Part shown: positions 9,050-17,222 of the stretch, piece after piece | Numbering within the stretch: the first letter of the stretch is position 1 | Layout: each line of letters starts with the position of its first letter | DNA from: an uncultured Cyclobacteriaceae bacterium | GTDB taxonomy: Bacteria > Bacteroidota > Bacteroidia > Cytophagales > Cyclobacteriaceae | Length of the DNA: 35,295 bases | Direction: 5' to 3' | NCBI GenBank assembly: GCA_947492745.1 | Contig: CANLOE010000079.1 | Location: forward strand, 1 to 35,295 | The notes under the pieces: model-generated | Database searches by the model: none | Told to the model about the DNA's origin: nothing | Seen by the model: the letters and a program-made list of their open reading frames with translations, nothing else | Program-made: the position numbers and the translations under genes

Positions 9050-9253
9050 TAAGGATACTCAAGCGAAAATGAAATGCTAAATTGGGCGGTGAGAAAGCTC
9101 TGATAGAAATAAAATCATGTACACGGGGCATTGGGGGGTGAAAATGGTTTTTCCTACAAAGGAGTCACCTCGTTCCAAAACCGATAGCGCTTATGGTTCC
9201 GTTATCATAGCGTTTCCCTTCTGGGCTTTGGCTTGTTGAGGTCTTGAGTTCAA

Positions 9254-9447
9254 TCTGGATTAGGTATTGACCTTTCTAATATGGAATAATGGGCACTTTT
9301 CTTATATTCACCCTAACGATGCTATGCAAGATCCAAGAAACCCCATTGATTCATTATGTTTTGAACCCTTATTACGAAATTCCAAATACAGCGTATTCTC
9401 AAAACCGGTAAAAACATAGACAATAATGAACTAGGGCATAATCCGGG
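9254..9447. repeat. Decayed family D element D4
   Basis: Diverged family D copy: flank TTCAA at 9249-9253, a degenerate core near 9325 (AACGATGCTATG), right terminus ATCCGGG followed by TTGAA at 9448-9452, which also serves as the left flank of D5. Confidence 0.55.
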
Positions 9448-9452
9448 TTGAA

Positions 9453-9580
9453 CCCGGGGCATGCATTAGTCCTTCTATTGCGGTCTTAAATAGCTGCAAA
9501 TCAGCAAATTGAATTTTATAAAAAGCCCTGATTTATTGCTTTTTAAACACTCATAACTAAGCCCTAGTACATAATCCGGG
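9453..9580. repeat. Shortened family D element D5
   Basis: 128-bp family D variant from CCCGGGGCATGCATTAG to ATAATCCGGG with perfect TTGAA on both sides (9448-9452, 9581-9585). The central core is lost. It lies directly next to D4, sharing one TTGAA. Confidence 0.7.
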
Positions 9581-9592
9581 TTGAACGAAGGC

Positions 9593-9633
9593 AAAAAAAG
9601 TACCTAGGCACTCATGGTAAATGAGTGCCTAGG
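9593..9633 (-). terminator. Terminator of the OmpA-like gene
   Basis: 13-bp perfect stem CCTAGGCACTCAT (9603-9615) with ATGAGTGCCTAGG (9621-9633), 5-nt loop. On the minus strand it is followed by GTAC and seven T (9599-9593). It ends transcription about 110 bp beyond the OmpA-like gene. Confidence 0.85.
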
Positions 9634-9743
9634 GATATGTCTTAGAGGTAAAATGAAACTGTTGACTATCGGATATAAGCAAGCTTAAGCTCAGGTTCTA
9701 CATCGTGAAACGTCACCTTTTGTATTACTCCCATGGAGGAGGA

Positions 9744-10580
9744 TTAAAACTCTACATGAAATTCGACCCTTCTGTTTTTATATCTTCCCGCTGCGGTATC
9801 ATTATCTGCAATCGGCTTGCTTATACCGTATCCTTCGGACCGTAGCCGGTCGGTAGGGACGCCTTTCTGTATCAGGTATTGCTTGGCTGCATTGGCCCTG
9901 TCCTCTGACAGCTTCAGATTTTTTGTCGCGTCGCCTGTATTGTCAGTGTGTCCTGCTATGTCGAGCTTGTACTCTCCATGCTGTAACATTAGATTGGCAA
10001 TCTTATCTAGAATCGGGTAGGAAGAGCCTTTTATCACTGATTTACCGCTTTCGAACTGTATCCCGGTAAGTGCTCTTTTGAATAATTCTTTGGTCGACTC
10101 TTCTATTTCCGGACATCCTTTGTTGTTGGCGATTCCAGGTTCATTTGGGCAGGCATCCTTGGCATCGACGATTCCATCTCCGTCGCCATCGGGACAGCCA
10201 TTGACCGAGCCCGCTTCTTTTGGACACTCATCTTCTTTGTCCATAATACCATCCCCGTCGCTGTCAGGGCAGCCTTGGAACTTTTCCTGTCCGGCAACAG
10301 AAGGACAGTTGTCTTTTTCATCTATAATACCATCATTGTCACTGTCTTTTTCCTCTACCATTTTTTCTTTGGGGCCAGCATCTTCTGTTGATGTCTTTGC
10401 CATGGCATTGGACGTTGAGCTGTTACAGTCCATCCCGAAGCTTTGGTGTACTACGGGTATGTCATTTGTGGTACGTACTGCAATACCGTTACCGGTGATT
10501 ACACTGCATGGAGATTGACCATAGGAAAACAAAACGGTATAAGTATAGAATACCAAAGATAGGAACAGGTACTTTTTCAT
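9744..10580 (-). CDS. OmpA-family protein with TSP3 repeats
   Basis: 278-residue secreted protein. Signal peptide about 1-21 (cleavage near SYG-QSP). Three calcium-binding thrombospondin type 3 repeats, each ending in CP, at about 79-93, 106-120 and 131-145 (pattern DSDxDGIxDxxDxCP). C-terminal OmpA peptidoglycan-binding domain about 170-278 with GHTDNTG (210-216) and NRRVEF (269-274), the segment that holds the diaminopimelate-contacting Asp and Arg. No N-terminal beta-barrel, so it is probably a periplasmic linker between peptidoglycan and outer membrane rather than a porin. Single gene with its own terminator. Confidence 0.93.
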   Translation of the reverse strand: MKKYLFLSLVFYTYTVLFSYGQSPCSVITGNGIAVRTTNDIPVVHQSFGMDCNSSTSNAMAKTSTEDAGPKEKMVEEKDSDNDGIIDEKDNCPSVAGQEKFQGCPDSDGDGIMDKEDECPKEAGSVNGCPDGDGDGIVDAKDACPNEPGIANNKGCPEIEESTKELFKRALTGIQFESGKSVIKGSSYPILDKIANLMLQHGEYKLDIAGHTDNTGDATKNLKLSEDRANAAKQYLIQKGVPTDRLRSEGYGISKPIADNDTAAGRYKNRRVEFHVEF

Positions 10581-10710
10581 AAGAAGTATAGGTTTATATT
10601 AATGATGGTTTTCTACGACGTTGATACGCATAGCAGTAACCGATCGATTGACCTGATTCTGGTCAAATGAAATCGATATCCATACGGTATTTTTCAGTAT
10701 CGCTATTGAA

Positions 10711-11039
10711 CCCGGATCATGCATTAGAAAATCTACTGCGGATCTAATACAAACTTAGCTTTTAACTATCGCCTATCTTCCTGTTCATTTTGCTTCACTC
10801 TGCGTTGACAATCCTCGGGATAGCGCTGCTATCCCTGCGGTTATCGCCTTGATTGAAACCAAAATGACCCGCGGAATCTTATACGACATTTAAAACCCAA
10901 ATTTGTATAAATACCTGCAAACCGGTCGTTGCACTAAATTTTTTAAATTCACCATAGCGGTGCGATGCCAAATCCAATAAAACTCCCTTATTTATGGACA
11001 TGTAAACCTTCGTTACGAAGTTCCAATGCATGATCCGGG
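10711..11039 (-). repeat. Family D element D2 interrupted by A3
   Basis: Family D in reverse orientation from CCCGGATCATGCATTAG to ATGATCCGGG with perfect TTGAA flanks (10706-10710, 11040-11044). Family A element A3 splits it after GGATCTAA. Removing A3 plus one TAA restores a 166-bp element that aligns along its length with D3 (23771-23936). Confidence 0.9.
10748..10907 (-). repeat. Family A element A3 inside D2
   Basis: 160-bp family A copy in reverse orientation, with core ATAGCGCTGCTAT at 10820-10832. TAA occurs on both sides (10745-10747, 10908-10910), whereas the uninterrupted D3 has a single TAA at this position. This is direct evidence of insertion with a 3-bp target duplication. Confidence 0.93.
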
Positions 11040-11167
11040 TTGAATTGTAAATAAGATACGACTTTTGATACTCTGACACAAAAATTCGATAGAGAACATA
11101 TTATGTTTTTACCTTAGCAGGTATATCCTTGGTAGTTAGTGTCATTACCAAAAAAAAACTACCAAAT

Positions 11168-11671
11168 TTAGCTTTTGGACTTTTCTATAAGATAAGACTC
11201 CCGTTCGATATACGGTGTTGTGCGGGAGCATCGTTGCACCCAGAGTGCATTTTCCTCAGGGAGGTCGGTATTTGTGTATAAAAGTGGGTACGCTGACTTT
11301 TTGGCGTAGATTATATAGCATCTATTTATCTCGAAAGTATAGCCACATTGTCCATTATAGGTACTGGTATAGATGATGATACTCTTGTTTTTTTCAACCC
11401 TTCCTTTCCAGGCTTTTCCCAAGGCAACTTCATATCGAGTAATAATCTGCTTGATGGAAGTCGTTTTGTTCTGTATTCTCAATGAATCTACCTGATACGT
11501 ACCTATATCTGTGACGATAAGGTAATTTCGGCTCAATACCTTTCCTTCGAACACCACATCATTTTTTCGTAAGGCTTTCTTGATAGCGATGGAATCAGTG
11601 CAGTCACAAGCATGGCTGACCGAAAAAAAAGAGCTTGCTACAATCGTAAATAGAAATAGGTGGTATCTCAT
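11168..11671 (-). CDS. Secreted NTR/TIMP-like Cys protein
   Basis: 167-residue exported protein; signal peptide 1-21 cleaved before CDC, so Cys22 would be the mature N-terminus. The layout (Cys22 and Cys24 at the N-terminus, VVFEGKV at 39-45, KAWKG at 86-90, CGYTF at 109-113 followed by YIIYA, CSRT at 148-151) resembles bacterial NTR-like domains related to tissue inhibitors of metalloproteinases, in which an N-terminal Cys-x-Cys is typical. Function in bacteria is unknown. Third gene of a minus-strand operon, 11 bp after the 204-residue gene. Family assignment is from pattern memory and moderately sure. Confidence 0.75.
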   Translation of the reverse strand: MRYHLFLFTIVASSFFSVSHACDCTDSIAIKKALRKNDVVFEGKVLSRNYLIVTDIGTYQVDSLRIQNKTTSIKQIITRYEVALGKAWKGRVEKNKSIIIYTSTYNGQCGYTFEINRCYIIYAKKSAYPLLYTNTDLPEENALWVQRCSRTTPYIERESYLIEKSKS

Positions 11672-11682
11672 AGCGCAAACGT

Positions 11683-12297
11683 TTAGGTTGAGGCTAATTC
11701 TCCATGATTCTTCAGGACCCTCAAAAATAACGATAGACTTTCAAGAGCATGATCATGAAAGTTTTGCCATTCGGTTATCAATAAAAACCGGCTTAGTTTC
11801 AAAAACGTTCGCTCTTCTATATATTCCTTTACTATATCGGGAGCTAATGAGTCGAGGGGGAGATAATTATCCTCTTTATAATGATAGTTCCATGGATTTT
11901 CGTGTACGCAGAGGTACATTCCTTGTCCGTGGAGCAGGTCCAGGTTGGTCCAGAGAAGGGCTCTCTTTTTAGATAGGGCTTCTCCTTCTAAGTGTAGTGT
12001 ACTACTAAAGAAGTTTCCCCACCAGAACATATGTCTTATAGCAAAAGTACTCTGTCGGTGGAATAATCTCGGATAGTCCAAGATAAGGTAGGGGAGGTCA
12101 AGATAATTTTCTCCCCTGGATACCTTTGGACCCTTGGACAAAGCTCTCTGCGGTAAGATAGGTGAGGCTTCTTTGAGTTGTATGGAACTATGGACCGCGA
12201 TATCATCCATAAGGGTATTGATTTTCTGTAATACCTTTTTTTTTGAAACCAAAAAATCTTTATCCAAAAGATAATGTAACTCTTTATTGTCAAACAA
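11683..12297 (-). CDS. Conserved-looking protein of unknown function
   Basis: About 204 residues, no signal peptide, no motif I can name. Rich in aromatic residues: RGENYLDLPYLILDYPRLF (62-80), then FWWGNFF (90-96). That pattern recalls hypothetical proteins seen across Bacteroidota. No ATG lies before Met30; the frame opens with TTG at 12297, and TTG is the likely start because LHYLLDKDFL before Met30 looks coding. The frame is the same as that of the upstream 73-residue gene, separated only by its TAG and seven codons. Probably cytoplasmic and co-transcribed with both neighbours. Confidence 0.7.
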   Translation of the reverse strand: MFDNKELHYLLDKDFLVSKKKVLQKINTLMDDIAVHSSIQLKEASPILPQRALSKGPKVSRGENYLDLPYLILDYPRLFHRQSTFAIRHMFWWGNFFSSTLHLEGEALSKKRALLWTNLDLLHGQGMYLCVHENPWNYHYKEDNYLPLDSLAPDIVKEYIEERTFLKLSRFLLITEWQNFHDHALESLSLFLRVLKNHGELAST

Positions 12298-12318
12298 CTT
12301 ACAGGAATGAAATTGACA

Positions 12319-12540
12319 CTAAAAAGTGTCGGGCTTTTGAATGATTTTCACTACGATTTCATGTGGGTCACCATCAGCATCCAACAGATGAAAAATCAGC
12401 GATGGGTTATCCTTTTGTGAGTTATTGGTAACTTCTATAACACTGGAGGAGAGTTTTTCTTCAATCTGGTCCTTGAGGTCTTCCAGTGCACCGGCAAACT
12501 CTACTTCGAGTTGACTGGGGTTATATGTTTGTGTTTTCAT
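12319..12540 (-). CDS. Small acidic protein, unknown function
   Basis: 73 residues, ATG start. The N-terminal half is predicted helical (LEVEFAGALEDLKDQIEEKL), the C-terminal half a short beta hairpin (PSLIFHLLDADGDPHEIVVK). First gene of a three-gene minus-strand operon; the next frame begins 21 bp later in the same reading frame. It looks like a real small gene from its codon use and context; I do not recognise a family. Confidence 0.65.
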   Translation of the reverse strand: MKTQTYNPSQLEVEFAGALEDLKDQIEEKLSSSVIEVTNNSQKDNPSLIFHLLDADGDPHEIVVKIIQKPDTF

Positions 12541-12976
12541 CTAAAAATTTTTAAGCTTCCCTTAGAGACTGTGTAAAAGTGTATTTGGGCGTTTCATCCT
12601 ATTTTACAGGTATTCCAAAAATGATAACGACACCTGTACATTATTTAATGTAGCCTCTTGGGTTCATTTGACTATGGGTAAAGCATGAATTCAATATCAG
12701 TTTTCGAACAGGTCAATGTGATGACCTCTTTTGGCATATCCAAAGTATTTAAATGAGACCCGCTATTCCTATTACGTAGGCATATGCATTGGGATATTAC
12801 CTTAGAGGTAAATCTATATAGGAAACAATACAATGTATACTTCGGTATCTCCATCATGCTAAAGTATAATATTTCTTTTAAGATAGGGTATTATTATAGA
12901 ATATGAAATTTTATGTTAAAAAAACATGAAGCCTAAAACGAAGGAAGTACGGGTTTTGGTAGTGTAGAAAAACTCA
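12541..12976. other. Spacer with a single IS-like end
   Basis: No gene recognised. At 12564-12580 the sequence TTA-GAGACTGTGTAAAAG resembles an insertion-sequence terminus and is a relative of the family E end, but no partner end was found. The remaining sequence is AT-rich without clear structure. Confidence 0.4.
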
Positions 12977-13135
12977 GGGACAGTTTTTAAAGATATTATT
13001 TCAAAACTTGTTATTGTTTATTTTGAGCAGGACCGAGCGTTAAGAAAATGCCCATGAGGATTTGGCCAACGAAGGGGCAGCCTGTCGCGTGAGCATCATT
13101 GATAAAGATAGCAGGGCTATCTGCGGAAATTTTAA
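12977..13135 (+). repeat. Decayed family E element E2
   Basis: Degenerate left end GGGACAGTTTTT, then segments shared with E1 (GTTAAGAAAATG, GCATCATTGATAAAGATAGC) and core ATAGCAGGGCTAT at 13108-13120. The right end is missing; a family D scrap (TTATGCATTAG) follows. Confidence 0.6.
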
Positions 13136-13174
13136 TCCGAATTATGCATTAGTTTACCGTTTGTCTGTTTTAAC

Positions 13175-13505
13175 CCAAAATAATCCCTTTCTATTCCGAA
13201 CATAAATTGCTTCAAAATCAGCAGTTTTATGCTGCGCAGGTTTTATACAAATTTAGGTTTTAAATGTCGTATAAGATTCCGCGGGTCATTTTGTTTCAAT
13301 CAAGGCGAGAACCGCAGGAATAGCAGCGCTATCCCGAGGATTGTCCACGCAGAGTGAAGCAAAATGAACAGGAAGATATGCGATATTTGAAAGCTAAGTT
13401 TGTATTACACCTTGAATTATCTACCCTACACTAAGCCTCCTCACCTAAACCACTGATTTTATTGTAATTATGCTCTCATGACGAAACCCTATTGATCATT
13501 TTGGG
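13175..13505 (+). repeat. Family B element B2 interrupted by A4
   Basis: Family B from CCCAAAATAATC to GATCATTTTGGG with perfect TTTAA flanks (13170-13174, 13506-13510). Family A copy A4 splits it at CAGGTTTTA/CACC. Uninterrupted copy B3 reads CAGGTTTTACACC at the same place. Confidence 0.92.
13246..13404 (+). repeat. Family A element A4 inside B2
   Basis: 159-bp family A reference copy. Ends TACAAATTTAGG and GCTAAGTTTGTA, core ATAGCAGCGCTAT at 13320-13332, TTA on both sides (13243-13245, 13405-13407). The two arms pair imperfectly along the full length, so the RNA or single strand would form one long hairpin. Confidence 0.95.
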
Positions 13506-13633
13506 TTTAATGCTTTCATGAATATGCTGTAGTCGAAACCCGGTTATGAGGGCTTAAAGTGCAATACATCTTGGGCTTTCTTCAGTTCTGTGTAGTTACC
13601 GCTTCGGTTGTTTTGAAAAACGGGCCTCAAACG

Positions 13634-13700
13634 AAAAAACCGAAGATTACCGATAATTTGCAAGTTTTTATGGAATCAGCGAACTTATGTTTCATGAGCA
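13634..13700 (+). repeat. Repeat G, copy 1
   Basis: About 67 bp that is clearly similar to 17640-17706. Shared blocks are CGAAGATT-CCGAT, GGAATCA and TTCATGA. No terminal repeats or duplications seen. It lies just downstream of fabH. Confidence 0.5.
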
Positions 13701-13785
13701 CTTATAGAAGTGATTCCTTTCAAAACTTCTCTTATCCATCCTCAAAACCTTGTCCAGTGGATTTCGCTTTTTGGGGGGATGATTG

Positions 13786-14790
13786 TCAAAACCGAATCAA
13801 GGCTGAAGCCCAAGTAAACCCACTACCGAAAGCAGCAATACAGAGTAGCGTTCCTTCTTTGATTTTGCCTTCTTGCCAAGCTTCACTCATGGCTATCGGT
13901 ATGGAAGCAGCGGTAGTATTACCGTAATGCATGATATTATTATAGACTTTTTCATCCGTCAGACCTAGCTTGTCTTGGATATAGCTACTGATGCGCAAGT
14001 TGGCTTGGTGAGGAATCAACAGGTCGATGTCGTTGATGGAGCTGTTATTGGCCTCAAGCGCTTCCAAAATGACTTCATGAAATTTGACGATAGCATGTTT
14101 GAAAACCAGATTCCCGTTCATATGGACCTTGAATCCCGAAGTTTTGGTAATAACATCTGCTTGTCGCTCTTCATGAGGTCTACTGCTACCTGGGTCTTTG
14201 ACATAGAGCTCTTCTGCAAAACGTCCGTCTGCATGTAGGTGGGAGCTAAGTACACCCTTATTTTTTTCTTCACTACGCTGTAGAACTATGGCACCTGCAC
14301 CGTCTCCGAAAATGACTGCCGTGGAACGACCGCGGTCGCTCAGGTCCAAGGCTGTGGACTGTATTTCGGCACCTACGACCAGTATGGTCTTGTACATACC
14401 CGTTTTGATAAACTGGTCCGCTACGGAAGTAGCGTAGATAAAGCCAGAGCAAGCATTCTTGATGTCCATCGCCCCGATACCTTCCAGGCCGAGTTCTCTT
14501 TGTAGGAGTACGCCAGAGCCTGGGAAGTAATAATCCGATGTGATGGTAGCAAAAACAATAAACTCCACATCTGAAGTTTTTAGATTGGCACGTTCAAGAG
14601 CCATTTTGGCTGCTTTGGCCCCCATATTACCTACTGTATCTTGAGTATGGTCGAAAAAACGGCGTTCTTTTATACCCGTACGTTCCGTTATCCAATCGTC
14701 ACTGGTATCCATTAATTGGGAAAGATCATCGTTAGTGACGATCCTGTCGGGGACATGGTGACCTATGCCGGCAATCCTTGATGTAAACAT
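13786..14790 (-). CDS. fabH: 3-oxoacyl-ACP synthase III (KAS III)
   Basis: 334-residue condensing enzyme that starts fatty-acid chains by joining acetyl-CoA or a branched acyl-CoA to malonyl-ACP. Catalytic Cys114 in NACSG, His261 in PHQANLR and Asn291 in YGNTTAASIP form the KAS III triad; GFGxxW-like GSGFTWASAL ends the protein. The annotated ATG gives MFTSRIAGIGHHVPDR, the usual N-terminus; a TTG three codons earlier is in frame but a -7 box at 14814-14821 leaves it almost no leader. Acts alone here: no plsX, rpmF or acpP neighbours, so it may be a second FabH paralogue, as Bacteroidota often carry two. Confidence 0.95.
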   Translation of the reverse strand: MFTSRIAGIGHHVPDRIVTNDDLSQLMDTSDDWITERTGIKERRFFDHTQDTVGNMGAKAAKMALERANLKTSDVEFIVFATITSDYYFPGSGVLLQRELGLEGIGAMDIKNACSGFIYATSVADQFIKTGMYKTILVVGAEIQSTALDLSDRGRSTAVIFGDGAGAIVLQRSEEKNKGVLSSHLHADGRFAEELYVKDPGSSRPHEERQADVITKTSGFKVHMNGNLVFKHAIVKFHEVILEALEANNSSINDIDLLIPHQANLRISSYIQDKLGLTDEKVYNNIMHYGNTTAASIPIAMSEAWQEGKIKEGTLLCIAAFGSGFTWASALIRF

Positions 14791-14813
14791 GACATGCAAT
14801 TTTCTAAAAGCGG

Positions 14814-14821
14814 CAAATTTA
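14814..14821 (-). promoter_or_regulatory. Candidate -7 box of fabH
   Basis: Minus strand reads TAAATTTG, a perfect TAnnTTTG match, predicting transcription start near 14807 and a leader of about 17 nt before ATG 14790. The -33 box is unclear. Confidence 0.4.
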
Positions 14822-14885
14822 ATAAAATCGTAACAAAATGAGCTAACATTTGTTGGCTTATTTTTCGTATCGAAGAGGAGGTCGG

Positions 14886-16106
14886 CTAGCTACAGCCTTC
14901 GATTATAGAAGGCGCTATTTTGTTTTGCTGCATACCGTTTTTTAAGGCTTTCTGTAAAAAAGTGCAGGTTTTTTTCTTTTTTTTCTGTTGGTGAAAAAGC
15001 ATGGCTTTATAATAGTAAATGAGGCCCATTTTGGTCCTTTGCTCCAGCATCCTATCATAATCGCTTAAGGCTTTCTTGTACTTTTGTAAAAGAAAGTAAA
15101 CATAGCCTCTGTTCAGGTAAGCGAGGTTTTTACTGGGCTTATAATGCAGAGAAGCTGTAAAATCGATAATTGCCCCATTATAATCTCCCAAGGATAGCTT
15201 GCTCAGCCCCCTGTTTCTATAAGCATCCGCATCACGTGTGTCCAGTGACAATACCCTGTTCCAATCTTTGAGGGCTTCTTCATCCCGCTTTTGCTGGCTA
15301 CGCAGTGTAGCACGTTTATAAATAGCTGCTATCGAGGAGCTATCCCGTTGTATATGCCGGGTATAAGCTTCTTCGGCTTTTCCAACATGGTTTTTTTCCA
15401 GATAGAGGTCGCCCAGTTTCAAAAAGGTTTTATTGGGAGCCTTATCCTCTATTTCTACTGATTTTTCATAGTAGAAGATGGCCGAATCCAACACCAATGA
15501 ACGGTGGTATACCAAGGCCAGATTGTATACTGGAGCAAATAAGGCCGTATCCGCACGATAGGCTTTTCCTAGGGCATCAATACTCATCAACGTTCTTCCT
15601 TCCTGAAAATGAAGCAGACCGAGATCGGTCCAAGCTTCTGCATTATCAGGGTCCAGGTGGGTAGCACTCTCAAAATCATCTTGTGCCATTGCCATTTCTT
15701 GTTGTTCTCTACGGAGTTTGCCCTTGAGGTGATGAAGTGCCGATAGGTCTTGGTCTATTTTCTCTCGGCGACGTTGGGCATTGTCCTTATGTCCGGGAAG
15801 TTCGAGCGAACGGTAAGCTTCCAAGCGAAAATTTTTCAGGATATCCATTGCCAGATTGCAATACAATATGCCCAGTTTATTCTCTTTTAGGTCTGCATAT
15901 ACTTCCGCCATTCGATAGGCCGCTGCAAAGCTCTGAGGGTTGGCCTTTAGGGCCTGTTCAAAGAGGGAAAGCGCCTTGTGGTATTCTTGCTTTGATACTA
16001 ATTGCTCCGCTTTTATGAGATAGGATGACTCTACCTGAGCTTGCACACTTGCTGAAAAGAACAGGGAATAAGCTCCCAAAGGTAGCAGTATGAGTAAACG
16101 TATCAA
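14886..16106 (-). CDS. Secreted TPR-repeat protein
   Basis: 406 residues: signal peptide about 1-23 (cleavage at VQA-QVE), then roughly ten tetratricopeptide repeats, for example HKALSLFEQALKANPQ, AEAWTDLGLLHFQEG, ADAYRNRGLSKLSLGDYNGA and NLAYLNRGYVYFLLQ. A Lys-rich patch (HQQKKKKKTCTF) lies near the C-terminus. TPR arrays scaffold protein-protein contacts; this one would act in the periplasm. The start is TTG at 16104-16106, overlapping the TGA of the upstream SRAP gene by 4 nt, implying translational coupling. Partner unknown. Confidence 0.85.
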   Translation of the reverse strand: MIRLLILLPLGAYSLFFSASVQAQVESSYLIKAEQLVSKQEYHKALSLFEQALKANPQSFAAAYRMAEVYADLKENKLGILYCNLAMDILKNFRLEAYRSLELPGHKDNAQRRREKIDQDLSALHHLKGKLRREQQEMAMAQDDFESATHLDPDNAEAWTDLGLLHFQEGRTLMSIDALGKAYRADTALFAPVYNLALVYHRSLVLDSAIFYYEKSVEIEDKAPNKTFLKLGDLYLEKNHVGKAEEAYTRHIQRDSSSIAAIYKRATLRSQQKRDEEALKDWNRVLSLDTRDADAYRNRGLSKLSLGDYNGAIIDFTASLHYKPSKNLAYLNRGYVYFLLQKYKKALSDYDRMLEQRTKMGLIYYYKAMLFHQQKKKKKTCTFLQKALKNGMQQNKIAPSIIEGCS

Positions 16107-16804
16107 TCGAAAAGGGAATAGTTGCCAAATTGATCAACGGGAGCACAGGGTTGAATAAGGCTGATGCCTTCATTTGCGACTTGATTGATACGGTGCGAAA
16201 CGGTGTAGCTGCTCATTTTATCAGAAGGGTAGGGCTTGAGCATACTCAAGAGGTCCTCTTCGGTTGTGCTTTCTTTTAGCCATTTCTGTTCATTTTCCTG
16301 GTCTAGAATGGCGGGCATTCGATTATGTATAGGGCGGAGCGTGGCATTGGCGGTAGTAGTGATTATGGTAAACGTGTGTACCGTTTTTTCGTTTTCATCT
16401 TCAAATTCTTCCCATAGACCGGCAAAAGAAAAAATGTCCTTACTGTTCATGACTATACGGTAGGGCACTTTGCCTTTTTTACTGATGCGCTTCCATTCGT
16501 AAAAGCCATCAGCAGGAATAAGGCACCTACGCTTTTTCAGTGCATTTTTAAAGGTAGCTTTTTCCTTCAGGGTTTCGGTAGGGGCATTGATCAGCTTTGG
16601 ACTGATGGATTTGTTCTTGGACCACCCAGGGATAGTCCCCCAATAGAAATAGGATATACCTTTAGGGCTACTATTGGCGATTATGGGAAGTAGCTGTGTC
16701 GGAGCAGCATTGTATCTCGCTTCGTAGCCCTCACTGGGTGCTGTCACATTGAAGCGTTCCGCTATTTTTTCCGCACTGGCACCTATTGAATATCTTCCTG
16801 GCAT
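16103..16804 (-). CDS. SRAP-domain protein lacking Cys2
   Basis: 233-residue SRAP (YedK/HMCES) family protein. Family members shield abasic sites in single-stranded DNA by a covalent bond through Cys2, exposed after removal of Met1. Conserved blocks are present: GRYS (3-6), YNAAPTQ (31-37), WGTIPGWS (55-62), Asn73 in LINAPTET, IPADGFYEW with Glu103, and His160 in RPIHNRMP. The invariant Cys2 is replaced by Pro (codon CCA at 16799-16801), so the usual crosslink cannot form. No alternative upstream start restores a Cys. Upstream gene of a two-gene operon with the TPR protein. Whether the protein still binds DNA is open; a sequencing error would need two substitutions (CCA to TGY). Confidence 0.9.
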   Translation of the reverse strand: MPGRYSIGASAEKIAERFNVTAPSEGYEARYNAAPTQLLPIIANSSPKGISYFYWGTIPGWSKNKSISPKLINAPTETLKEKATFKNALKKRRCLIPADGFYEWKRISKKGKVPYRIVMNSKDIFSFAGLWEEFEDENEKTVHTFTIITTTANATLRPIHNRMPAILDQENEQKWLKESTTEEDLLSMLKPYPSDKMSSYTVSHRINQVANEGISLIQPCAPVDQFGNYSLFD

Positions 16805-16823
16805 CTTTGATATTAGGAGTTGT

Positions 16824-16855
16824 GAAAAATAAAGCTAGTGATTTATGAGGTCAAA
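16824..16855 (-). promoter_or_regulatory. Candidate promoter of the SRAP-TPR operon
   Basis: Minus-strand TTTG (16852-16855), 20-bp spacer, then TATTTTTC (16824-16831), one mismatch from the Bacteroidota TAnnTTTG box. The ATG is 20 bp further on. Confidence 0.4.
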
Positions 16856-16996
16856 TGAAACGCTAGAGACAGTTAACCCTACAAATGACAGCAAATCTCA
16901 CATTCTCTGCCCTGCACGGATTTATCCTCTGGAAAAAATGAAATGGGCAACCTCACAGGTAATAATGGCTCCAAGGAAAATCCGGATAATGTTGAA

Positions 16997-17157
16997 CCCA
17001 AAATAATCAATAGCCTTTCTATTCCGAACATAAATTGCTTCAAAATCAGTGGTTTTGCGCTACGCAGGTTTTACACCTTAGTGATACAAAAGCCTCTTCT
17101 CCTAAACCACTGATATTTTTGCACTTTACATCACGAAATCCTATTGAGCAATTTGGG
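16997..17157 (+). repeat. Family B element B3, intact
   Basis: 161-bp uninterrupted family B copy from CCCAAAATAATCAATAG to GAGCAATTTGGG with perfect TTGAA flanks (16992-16996, 17158-17162). Serves as the empty-site reference for the A4 insertion in B2. Confidence 0.9.
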
Positions 17158-17222
17158 TTGAATCGTTATGGGCAGACTTGTCATTAAGGCTTTTAGAAAA
17201 TAGTGTCACCTAAGTCTATTAA

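Noticed and set aside
12672-12857. 61-codon minus-strand ORF
   Set aside because: No recognisable features, no promoter or coupling to the downstream operon; composition is unconvincing.
13559-13927. 122-codon plus-strand ORF overlapping the end of fabH
   Set aside because: Half is the antisense of fabH, whose identity is certain; the rest is repeat G. Composition is not protein-like.
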